From: Bradyrhizobium sp. Tv2a-2
Lineage (GTDB): Bacteria; Pseudomonadota; Alphaproteobacteria; Rhizobiales; Xanthobacteraceae
Assembly: GCF_000472425.1 (NCBI RefSeq)
Contig: NZ_AXAI01000022.1
Coordinates: 27,520-91,519, forward strand
Direction: 5' to 3'
DNA: 64,000 nucleotides
Shown: positions 25,789 to 32,555 of the stretch, one piece after another
Layout: every line of letters starts with the position of its first letter
Numbering within the stretch: the stretch's first letter is position 1
Notes under the pieces: model-generated
Database searches by the model: none
What the model was told of the DNA's origin: nothing
What the model saw: only the letters and a program-made list of their open reading frames with translations
Position numbers and translations under genes: made by a program

Positions 25789-26135
25789 GCGACACGCGCG
25801 ATTGCTGCATTCGCAATGGCCGGGCAACAGCCCGGCCATTTGCGTTTTTGGGACGCGTGAGAGTCGTCGCATTGTTCCACGCAGTGATGGTGGAGAGACA
25901 CGCTCGGCAAGTTGATGACGGTGTGATGCAGTCCTCGACGGTGGCCTACGGACGATTGCCGAACTGATGCGCCGAGGCATCACTTTGCGTGACGTTTTCT
26001 TGAATACGGCAAGTTCCAGCCCTGTGCGCTTGAGGCGACTCGCGACTCGGAGTAGGACGTGACGGCATTCATTTAGTTCATGTTCCGATAAATTCTGTTC
26101 CGCATCGTTGTCGTCTGTCAGGATACGCACAGGAC
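25789..26135. other. Intergenic region between ahcY and parA
   Basis: A 347-bp gap. Its first part holds the ahcY terminator (25813-25849). The rest is relatively A+T rich toward 26070-26110 and should carry the parA promoter. It contains two TTCCG-containing direct repeats near 26084-26105 of unknown meaning, and no credible gene. Confidence 0.6.
25813..25849 (+). terminator. Rho-independent terminator of metK-ahcY
   Basis: Perfect 11-bp stem, AATGGCCGGGC (25815-25825) and GCCCGGCCATT (25830-25840), loop AACA, followed by five T at 25845-25849, 25 nt past the ahcY stop. Confidence 0.9.
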
Positions 26136-26798
26136 ATGTACGTCCTTGCTTTAGTCACGCAGAAAGGCGGAAGCGGCAAGAGCACGCTGGCCGTAGGCCT
26201 TGCGGTGGCCGCAATGGAGAACGGCGAGCGCGTGGCGCTGGTCGAGGCGGACCCTCAGGGGACAATATGGCGATGGAAGGAGCGGCGCGGTGATAGCTAC
26301 CCGCGCGTCGATCGCGTGAGCGATCCCGCCTATATTGAGCCGGCGCTGGCGCGCCTCAAGGCCGAAGGAACCTGGCTTGCCATCATCGATACCGCCGCGA
26401 CCACCAATGCGGCGGCATTGCGCGCCATCGCACGCAGCGATCTCTGCCTGATCCCGGCGCGTCCGAGCCCGGCCGACATCGAGGCGGCGGTGCCGACGCT
26501 GATTGCGATTCGCAGGCTCAACCGGCGCTTTGCCTTCATCCTCAACCAGACGCCGGCGCGCGGCGGCCGCTTGAGCGAGGCCGCGACCTCGCTCAGTTCG
26601 CTCGGGCATCTCGCGCTGCCCTATGTCGTCCAGCGCAACGACCATCAGGACGCGCTGGGTGCGGGCCTGGGCGTGACCGAGTATGCCCCTGAGGGCAAAG
26701 CCGCGGAGGAAATGGTTGCGGTGTGGCGCTGGGTTCTGAAAAAGCTTGTCGAAGGGACGGTCGGTCATGAGCAAGACGCGAAACAGGCGGCCTACTGA
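26136..26798 (+). CDS. Orphan ParA/MinD-type ATPase
   Basis: A 220-residue deviant-Walker ATPase of the ParA superfamily. The Walker A KGGSGKST (residues 10-17) has the signature first lysine; the switch region VEADPQGT follows near 38-43 and Walker B LAIIDTAAT near 81-89. There is no N-terminal DNA-binding domain and no parB nearby, so it is not the chromosomal ParA. Its stop lies inside the next gene, which encodes a phasin-domain protein, so the two are translationally coupled. Orphan ParA ATPases of this size often position protein cargos on the nucleoid; here the cargo could be polyhydroxyalkanoate granules (inference). Confidence 0.9.
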   Translation: MYVLALVTQKGGSGKSTLAVGLAVAAMENGERVALVEADPQGTIWRWKERRGDSYPRVDRVSDPAYIEPALARLKAEGTWLAIIDTAATTNAAALRAIARSDLCLIPARPSPADIEAAVPTLIAIRRLNRRFAFILNQTPARGGRLSEAATSLSSLGHLALPYVVQRNDHQDALGAGLGVTEYAPEGKAAEEMVAVWRWVLKKLVEGTVGHEQDAKQAAY

Positions 26799-27447
26799 CG
26801 ACAATGCCGTGCGCCGCTCGCTGGTGGAGTTGACCGCGGCCGTGCGGCAGGCCGTCGAGGATGGCTTGCTGGAAGTGCCTGCGAGCCGGGTGGCCGCGCT
26901 GGCGGAACATCCGCGGCTGGAGCGCGCCACGGAGAAGCCCGAACAAACTGACACGCCGGAGCCGCCGATCGCTCCGATCCGCACCGCGGCTGCGGAACCG
27001 CCGAAGAAGCAGGCATCGCGCGGCCGCGAAAGTGTGGCGTCCGGCAGCGCCGCCGAGATGATGGTGCAGATCGCCAAGGACTATCAGAACAACGTGCTCG
27101 ACAGCATCAAGGCCGGTCTGAATGCCGCGTTGGACCATGCGAAGGATTTTGCGGAAACGAAGCGAGCGGGCGAAGCGGCGGGTGATATCGGTCCGGCGAA
27201 CGACGGCGTGAACGCGCTCGACGCTGCCGTGGCGTTTCGCGCCGAGGCGATTGTATTGATGCAGGCGAATGTCGCCGCCACGGTGAATTATGCGCGCGAC
27301 CTTGCCGGCACGCGAACAGCGGCCGAATTCGTCGAGCTCACGGCCACGCAGGCGCGCAAGAGTTGCGAGCTGATGCTCAAGCAGGCGGATGCGGTGAAGT
27401 CGCTGGGGCAGGCGGTCGCCAAGGACCGCACCGAGCGCAAGGGCTGA
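26767..27447 (+). CDS. Phasin-domain protein coupled to parA
   Basis: A 226-residue protein. Residues about 95-220 match the phasin domain that coats polyhydroxyalkanoate granules, including AAVAFRAEAIVLMQANVAAT and VNYARDLAGTRTAAEFVELT with a helical C-terminus. The N-terminus MSKTRNRRPTDDN is strongly basic and is followed by a short helix and a proline-rich linker (about 50-95). The ATG at 26767 lies 32 nt before the parA stop and has AAGGGACGG upstream. A basic N-terminal tail is the feature by which ParB/McdB-type partners stimulate ParA ATPases, so this may be the cargo adaptor of the ATPase (inference). Confidence 0.88.
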   Translation: MSKTRNRRPTDDNAVRRSLVELTAAVRQAVEDGLLEVPASRVAALAEHPRLERATEKPEQTDTPEPPIAPIRTAAAEPPKKQASRGRESVASGSAAEMMVQIAKDYQNNVLDSIKAGLNAALDHAKDFAETKRAGEAAGDIGPANDGVNALDAAVAFRAEAIVLMQANVAATVNYARDLAGTRTAAEFVELTATQARKSCELMLKQADAVKSLGQAVAKDRTERKG

Positions 27448-27516
27448 TCGGCAGCCACTCGCCATCCGTCGTTTCGCGTATTCGCCTGTTGTTCCGAATC
27501 CTCCACGCTGCCGGCA

Positions 27517-27535
27517 GGGTTAACGTAGGGTTAAC
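27517..27535 (+). promoter_or_regulatory. CtrA-type box (TTAA-N7-TTAA)
   Basis: Two direct copies of GGGTTAAC at 27517-27524 and 27528-27535, one helical turn apart, giving TTAA-N7-TTAA at 27520-27534. This is the full recognition pattern of the alphaproteobacterial cell-cycle regulator CtrA. It lies about 60 nt upstream of the small ORF at 27593. Confidence 0.6.
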
Positions 27536-27592
27536 CGGCACGCTTTATGCTTCGAGGGCCGGGGCGGCTGCTCGAGAGGGAAGGGAAGCCCC

Positions 27593-27748
27593 ATGGAAGC
27601 CCAGAGAATTGCGGTCGACGCCATCGTTGCGTTGACCGATTGTGACCGAGAGGCGGCGGCCGCCTTCATTCGCAGGCTCTATTTGGCTGGCGTGAAGGAT
27701 CCGAAGCGGCTGACCTTCAAGGGCCTGCAGGCGCTGGCGCGAGGCTGA
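27593..27748 (+). CDS. Small 51-residue protein of unknown function
   Basis: The ATG at 27593 has an AAGGGAAG-type ribosome site upstream and opens MEAQRIAVDAIVALTDCDRE. The rest is a compact helical, slightly basic sequence (AAAFIRRLYLAGVKDPKRL then TFKGLQALARG). There is no signal peptide or membrane segment. The codon usage is like that of neighbouring genes. A CtrA-type box precedes it, so it may be cell-cycle controlled. Function unknown; it could be a small nucleoid- or protein-binding factor. Confidence 0.6.
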   Translation: MEAQRIAVDAIVALTDCDREAAAAFIRRLYLAGVKDPKRLTFKGLQALARG

Positions 27749-27960
27749 TGCACCATTCACATCTGGTTTATTCCGGAAGATCGCACCCAAATGGGCCGAC
27801 ATTGGCCGGCTTCGCGGGTGGTGTAGCGCTTTACCATCTCTGGTCATCCATCTTGCCCCCATGGTATTGGGAGACGGAGGAGCGGCTGCCTTGCAAGCGC
27901 CGCTTGCACGACACGATCGGGCCCAAGGGGCTTGGGGCCACGGTCGCGCGGGGACGGACC

Positions 27961-28890
27961 ATGTTAAAGCAGCTTCTCGCGCCGCAACTCGTAGGCGTGT
28001 ATATTCTTGTGGCCTCGACGCTCTATGTGCATTTCCGCGGCAAGGAGCGGCTTCGATTCGCCCGGCAGCTCGGCGATCACTCGACCTATCTCGCACCCTA
28101 TAACGTGCTGATGTACGCGGGCTCCGCTGTGCCGAACCAGCCGGTGATCCCGGTTGCGAGTTTCCCGGAACTCAACAAGCTCAGCGAGAATTGGGAGACC
28201 ATCCGCGACGAGGCAGTGCGGCTGTTCGATGAGGGTTTCATTCGCGCCGCTGCCAAGAACAACGACTGGGGTTTCTATTCCTTCTTCAAGAGCGGCTGGA
28301 AGCGCTTTTACCTGAAATGGTACGACGACTTTTTGCCGTCGGCGCGAACGCTATGCCCTAAAACGGTCGAGCTGCTCAATTCGATCCCCAGCGTGCACGG
28401 AGCGATGTTTGCGATGCTGCCGCCCGGCGGGAAGCTCGGGGCGCATCGCGATCCCTTCGCTGGCTCGCTGCGCTATCACCTCGGGCTCGTCACACCCAAT
28501 TCCGACAAATGCCGGATCTTGGTCGACGGTGTGCCCTGCGTCTGGCGCGACGGCGAAGCTTTCATGTTCGACGAGACCTTCATCCATCATGCCGAGAACG
28601 CGACCGATGTGAACCGCATCATCCTGTTCTGCGACGTTGAGCGTCCGATGAGATACGGCTTGCTCAGGCACATCAATCGCTGGGTCAGCCATCACATCGT
28701 CAAGGCATCCGCGACGCAGAATGTCGAGGGCGAGGACGTCGGCGTGCTCAACAAGGTATTTGGCAAGCTCTACGAGATCCACCTTCAGAGCCGCAAGGTG
28801 AAGGAATGGAACCGGAGCGTCTACTATACGCTGAAGTACACGCTGACGGTCGCCATCATCGGATTGATCGTGGTGTCGGCGTTCAGATAG
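27961..28890 (+). CDS. Aspartyl/asparaginyl beta-hydroxylase family protein, LpxO-like
   Basis: A 309-residue Fe(II)/2-oxoglutarate dioxygenase anchored by an N-terminal membrane helix (LLAPQLVGVYILVASTLYVH). The iron/2-oxoglutarate motif is visible: LGAHRDPFAGSLRYHLGL (His and Asp-type positions), FMFDETFIHHAENATDV and RIILFCDVERP with the cosubstrate-binding Arg. A second hydrophobic stretch ends the protein (YTLTVAIIGLIVVSAF). LpxO hydroxylates secondary acyl chains of lipid A on the cytoplasmic face. The ATG at 27961 is preferred over an in-frame ATG at 27748 because the family starts there. It is not next to other lipid A genes, so peptide or lipid substrate remains open. Confidence 0.83.
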   Translation: MLKQLLAPQLVGVYILVASTLYVHFRGKERLRFARQLGDHSTYLAPYNVLMYAGSAVPNQPVIPVASFPELNKLSENWETIRDEAVRLFDEGFIRAAAKNNDWGFYSFFKSGWKRFYLKWYDDFLPSARTLCPKTVELLNSIPSVHGAMFAMLPPGGKLGAHRDPFAGSLRYHLGLVTPNSDKCRILVDGVPCVWRDGEAFMFDETFIHHAENATDVNRIILFCDVERPMRYGLLRHINRWVSHHIVKASATQNVEGEDVGVLNKVFGKLYEIHLQSRKVKEWNRSVYYTLKYTLTVAIIGLIVVSAFR

Positions 28891-28974
28891 GGGATTGAGC
28901 CGGCGCCGCATCCGAAGTGATGGTCGCCGCGCCGATCGGCCCGTCACATGGTTTTTCTGCCGGACCGAGGCCGG

Positions 28975-29439
28975 CTATAGGTCCTTCCACGAAGCGAATG
29001 TTGCGGCCTGGCCCCGCACGATTCCGTTTGCGTCCATAAGCTGCCAGACGATGCCGTCTTCTATCCAGAAGCGGCGGCCCGATTTTGCGATCCTCTGGCC
29101 GCGGTAGCCTCTCGTGAAGCCATTGCGCCGGACCTCGTCCAGCAGACGTTGACGCTCTGTTCGCTCTGGAGCCTCCGCAGAGAGACGCGAGGGCAACTTG
29201 GTGAATTCAGACCAGGTGTAATCGAAACAGACCTGCGCCGCGTTGTTCGCATAGATGAAGTGCGGATCTGGCTCAGTGTTATGGGCCAAGACCACGAACG
29301 GCGCTTCATTGTAGAGCCACGGCGGTCCCTTTCCATCCGCGACCAGCGGCTGTCCGACGAGACGGGCATAGCTGCCAGTGAGCAGATCGAAGAACGCGGA
29401 ATCCATGCGCAGGTCACGGGAATCGAAGGAGGACGTCAT
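28975..29439 (-). CDS. MEKHLA-domain protein (PAS-like)
   Basis: A 154-residue protein consisting almost wholly of a MEKHLA domain, a PAS-related module: SYARLVGQPLVADGKGP, FVVLAHNTEPDPHFIYANN, AAQVCFDYTWSEFTKLPSRL and GRRFWIEDGIVWQL. No kinase, HTH or output domain is attached, so it could be a small sensor or binding protein. Start at 29439 (MTSSFDSRDL) has AAGGTG upstream. It is monocistronic and transcribed toward the LpxO-like gene. Confidence 0.85.
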   Translation of the reverse strand: MTSSFDSRDLRMDSAFFDLLTGSYARLVGQPLVADGKGPPWLYNEAPFVVLAHNTEPDPHFIYANNAAQVCFDYTWSEFTKLPSRLSAEAPERTERQRLLDEVRRNGFTRGYRGQRIAKSGRRFWIEDGIVWQLMDANGIVRGQAATFASWKDL

Positions 29440-29868
29440 TGTTGCACCTTTGCTCGCGAAGCGTGTGCCTGATGCGTTTGGCACGCACCTCGTTCGGATA
29501 GCTGTATCATCCGTCTTCGCGAGTCATCGATCAATTCAGCCATCAATTGATCGCGACCCGAGCCTTCGAGCAAAGCGTCGGCCGGCACGACAAGGCGCGC
29601 CATCAAGAGCGGAGACTTCCGAGATGCAATCTCAAAACGCATTTTACATTTTCAGTGCGTGCGGTCGAAGCCATCAGAGCGATGCATCTTGCGAAATGAC
29701 ACAATGGTGTAACAGGCGTGATGTTCTACTAAAAATTGTCCGGTTACATCACGTCGTGCTCGACACGAGTCCCTGGCCTCACATCCGACACATGGTCGAT
29801 TGCATCGAGATGCAGTCGATCGATCCGCCGCCTCCGCAATCCAGGGACGCTCAGGGGATCTTTAGGCC
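29440..29868. other. Intergenic region before the thiamine-diphosphate enzyme
   Basis: A 429-bp gap of lower G+C than its surroundings, separating two divergent genes and holding both promoters. The perfect inverted repeat at 29528-29553 is listed separately. Open frames through it lack coding character; no gene is supported. Confidence 0.6.
29528..29553. promoter_or_regulatory. Inverted repeat, candidate operator
   Basis: CGATCAATT (29528-29536) and AATTGATCG (29545-29553), perfect 9-bp arms around 8 nt, about 100 nt upstream of the MEKHLA gene start and 325 nt from the other divergent gene. It is the best dyad in the region and fits a dimeric regulator. Confidence 0.4.
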
Positions 29869-31590
29869 ATGAACGCAATCAACAAAATCTCGGCAGATCC
29901 GTATGACGTGATCACGGAAATGCTAAGGGGCCACGGGATTTCAATGTGCGCGGGTGTCACTGGCGGTGGCATTGTTCACTTCACCAAAAAATTGCAGCCT
30001 TATCGCAAGCTTCGCAACAGAGATACTCTGTCCTTTTTCAATGTCGGAGAATATGCGGCCGGTTTCTTGCCGCTCGGCTATTACCTGGCCAGCGGCACAA
30101 TCGCCGCCGCGACAGCCACGACAGGAGCGGCCACAAAGCTTCTGGGATGCGGACTCACAGACGCCAAACTACACAATATTCCCGCACTCTACATTGTTCC
30201 GCTTTCTCCCCGATCCGCCGCCGGATTTGCTCCGCTTCAAGATACCACCGCCCATGGGATGAATACGCTTGCACAGCTCGAAGCCGAACTACCGGGCGGC
30301 GTCTTTGTGCTGGATGAATTCGAGACCATGGTGCCGCAGCTAGAACGGGCTTTCGTCAGGCTTGCGCAGGGTCGCCCGGCGGTACTGGTTCTCGACCCTT
30401 CGGCTCTCGCCCGCATTCCCGCGGAGGCATCCTGGACGGTCGGGCCGGCATCGCGCTCTCTTCCCCGTCCGGAGATCGTTATCTCCTGGCCATTGGATCG
30501 GCTGTCGGGTCGGAAAGTGGTCGTGCTGGTGGGGTCCGGGATGCCAACAACTGCGACAAGCAAAAAATTGGTTACGGAACTGGCCACGACCCTTGGGGCC
30601 GCTGTCGTCTACAGCATCAACGGCGCCAACGCCGTTGAACGCGAGAATCCCTACCTTTACGGCTATCTAGGATTTGGCGGCAACGACGCTGCCCGAACCG
30701 TGTGGACCGCGTTGGACGAAGAGACCGTGCTGATCGGGTTGGGCGCGGATTTCGACGAGTACACAACGGGCCTCTCTCCGATTTTCTGCGGAGAAGCATG
30801 GCTTCTGAGCAACGACGGCAACCATTACGGCACTATGGAAGGCTCGTCCCGGCATCTGATCAACGGCGCCAGTTTTGAAGCGAACGGTCCGCTGGAAGCA
30901 ATGGTTGACAATCTAACCCGGGCGATCTTGCGCGATCCTCCGGCAACCCGGCGATTCCCCCCGGCTTCTGATGATCTGAATACGCGACCGATTGAAGCTG
31001 CCCGTCCCGGCTTTGTGGACTTAGCGACGTTTTACCGACGTATCGATACTCTCTGGCAAAAAAATAGCATCGGGTTCGACGATGTCTGTATGTCTTACAA
31101 GGATCGTCAATACATTACGCAACGTCCCAATCCGAATTGCCCCTTTTTCAGCCTCTACCGTGGCTCCGCGATGGGTGGCGCCTTCGGTCTTGGCGTGGGG
31201 GCGAGGCTGGGAGCACCGGACAAGACCGTCTTCATCTTTTCCGGTGACGGATGTTTCCGCTTTTTTGCCGGCAATCTAGCGGAAGCTGGCAGTCTGCGTC
31301 TGAATCTATTCGTTCTCAACAACCGCGTTTATGGCATCGTACGAAATGGACTTACCAAGATCCTGACGCAGGATCCGGTCGAGCGCTATCATGACAGCCT
31401 GGATGGTCTTAATTATGAGGCTATTGCGACTGGCTTCGGATGGGATTATGCGCGGGTCCGCCCCGATCTCGCCAATCTCGATGACATCATGACGCGGTGC
31501 TATCAGCCGCACAGGTCCTCTTTGTTGATCGAGCTGCCGCTTGATCCGGAGCAGAACCTTGGGCCCAATCCACGCTTGGAAAACCTTTGA
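29869..31590 (+). CDS. Orphan thiamine-diphosphate-dependent enzyme (acetolactate synthase/decarboxylase-like)
   Basis: A 573-residue enzyme with the three-part fold of the pyruvate-decarboxylase/acetolactate-synthase group. The N-terminal pyrimidine domain carries the catalytic Glu in FFNVGEYAAGF (about residue 60); the C-terminal domain carries the diphosphate motif FSGDGCFRFF (from about 457) ending in LFVLNN. It has no CoA or decarboxylase hallmark that fixes the substrate. It is single, with no small subunit or pathway gene beside it. Base composition and runs such as CAAAAAAATAG are unlike its GC-rich neighbours, suggesting acquisition. Candidate roles include an alpha-keto-acid decarboxylase or a C-C lyase. 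Confidence 0.85.
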   Translation: MNAINKISADPYDVITEMLRGHGISMCAGVTGGGIVHFTKKLQPYRKLRNRDTLSFFNVGEYAAGFLPLGYYLASGTIAAATATTGAATKLLGCGLTDAKLHNIPALYIVPLSPRSAAGFAPLQDTTAHGMNTLAQLEAELPGGVFVLDEFETMVPQLERAFVRLAQGRPAVLVLDPSALARIPAEASWTVGPASRSLPRPEIVISWPLDRLSGRKVVVLVGSGMPTTATSKKLVTELATTLGAAVVYSINGANAVERENPYLYGYLGFGGNDAARTVWTALDEETVLIGLGADFDEYTTGLSPIFCGEAWLLSNDGNHYGTMEGSSRHLINGASFEANGPLEAMVDNLTRAILRDPPATRRFPPASDDLNTRPIEAARPGFVDLATFYRRIDTLWQKNSIGFDDVCMSYKDRQYITQRPNPNCPFFSLYRGSAMGGAFGLGVGARLGAPDKTVFIFSGDGCFRFFAGNLAEAGSLRLNLFVLNNRVYGIVRNGLTKILTQDPVERYHDSLDGLNYEAIATGFGWDYARVRPDLANLDDIMTRCYQPHRSSLLIELPLDPEQNLGPNPRLENL

Positions 31591-31614
31591 CGATCGGCCG
31601 TAGAATCCCTCGGT

Positions 31615-31662
31615 CGGATCGCATCTTCGATGCGATCCGGACTCTCCCTTCGAGAGGGCGAA
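31615..31662. terminator. Double hairpin between convergent genes
   Basis: CGGATCGCAT-CTTCG-ATGCGATCCG (31615-31639), a perfect 10-bp stem, followed by CTCTC-N5-GAGAG. It lies between the end of the thiamine-diphosphate enzyme gene and the end of the FAH-family gene. No T-run follows, so it may be a bidirectional, factor-assisted terminator. Confidence 0.5.
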
Positions 31663-31684
31663 CCGCGCCGCGCCCGAGCGCCTG

Positions 31685-32386
31685 CTACTTCGGCTCGCCG
31701 ATCGCAACCTTCAGCGTGCCGACGCCGTCGACGCCGCACTCGATCTTGTCGCCTGGCTTGAGCGCGGCAACGCCGGCGGGGGTGCCGGTCATGATGATGT
31801 CGCCGGCGCCAATCTCGACCTGCTGCGACAGCTTCCAGATGATTTCCGGCACGCTCCAGATCAGCTCGGTGAGATCACCCTTCTGACGCTCAGTGCCGTT
31901 GACCGAGAGCCAGATCTTGCCCTTGGCGGGATGGCCGATCTTCGATGCCGGCACGATCGCGGAGGACGGCGCCGACTGCTCGAAGGATTTGCCGATCTCC
32001 CAGGGGCGCTCCTTCTTGCGCGAGGCCTGCTGCAGGTCGCGCCGTGTGAGGTCGATGCCGACCGAGTAGCCGTAGACATGGTCGAGCGCCTTCTCGACCG
32101 GGATGTTCAGCCCGCCGCTCTTCATCGCCACGATCAGCTCGACCTCGTGATGCAGGTCCTTGGTCAGCGTCGGGTAGGGGATGGTGGCGCCATCGCCGAC
32201 CAGCATGTCGGCATGCTTGGCAAAGAAGAACGGCGGGTCGCGCTCGTCATTGCCCATCTCGCGGATGTGCTCGAGATAGTTGCGGCCGACGCACCAGATG
32301 CGGCGCACGGGGAAGGCTTTTCCTTCGCCTGCGACGGGAATGGAGGCCTGCGGCGGGGCCGGGATGACGAAGGCTGTGGCGTTCAT
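31685..32386 (-). CDS. Fumarylacetoacetate hydrolase family protein
   Basis: A 233-residue FAH-family enzyme, the single-domain form that cleaves or decarboxylates acylpyruvate/oxo-acid products of aromatic catabolism. The metal site is HHEVELIVAM and the downstream GYSVGIDLTRRDLQQ; KSFEQSAPSSAIVP and GDIIMTGTPAGVAALKPGD are family blocks. Length fits acylpyruvases such as FAHD1. The ATG at 32386 (MNATAFVIPA) is chosen over one 30 nt upstream because the homology begins there. Exact substrate unknown. Confidence 0.92.
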   Translation of the reverse strand: MNATAFVIPAPPQASIPVAGEGKAFPVRRIWCVGRNYLEHIREMGNDERDPPFFFAKHADMLVGDGATIPYPTLTKDLHHEVELIVAMKSGGLNIPVEKALDHVYGYSVGIDLTRRDLQQASRKKERPWEIGKSFEQSAPSSAIVPASKIGHPAKGKIWLSVNGTERQKGDLTELIWSVPEIIWKLSQQVEIGAGDIIMTGTPAGVAALKPGDKIECGVDGVGTLKVAIGEPK

Positions 32387-32449
32387 GGAAATGTCTCGGG
32401 CTGTTCTTGGAAACATGCCTGTATTACGCGGTTGCGCCTGATCGCGCTA

Positions 32450-32492
32450 GAGCATGATCCGGAAAAGTGGGCTTTCGGAATGGATCATGCTC
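32450..32492. repeat. Imperfect palindromic intergenic repeat
   Basis: Outer arms GAGCATGATCC (32450-32460) and GGATCATGCTC (32482-32492) are perfectly complementary; the interior CCGGAAAA...TTTCGG continues the dyad. GAGCATGATCCGGAAAA is a well-known dispersed repeat in Bradyrhizobium and allied Rhizobiales. It is in the gap between the FAH gene and the ABC exporter. Confidence 0.75.
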
Positions 32493-32555
32493 GATCCCTG
32501 ACCTTCGCCCCGCCAGGGCGAGGGACACCTCGTCCTTCGCCCGAGTGAGATTGAC

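Noticed and set aside
26075..26110. LexA-type GTTC repeat upstream of parA
   Set aside because: GTTC copies are spaced 2 and 11 nt apart, not the N7 spacing needed for alphaproteobacterial LexA.
23851..26130. Very long minus-strand open frame (759 codons) opposite metK and ahcY
   Set aside because: It is antisense to two well-conserved genes and arises from GC-rich codon third positions; no family resemblance or ribosome site.
29378..29872. Plus-strand open frame across the gap before the thiamine-diphosphate gene
   Set aside because: Starts inside the MEKHLA gene antisense, has no ribosome site and no coding character.
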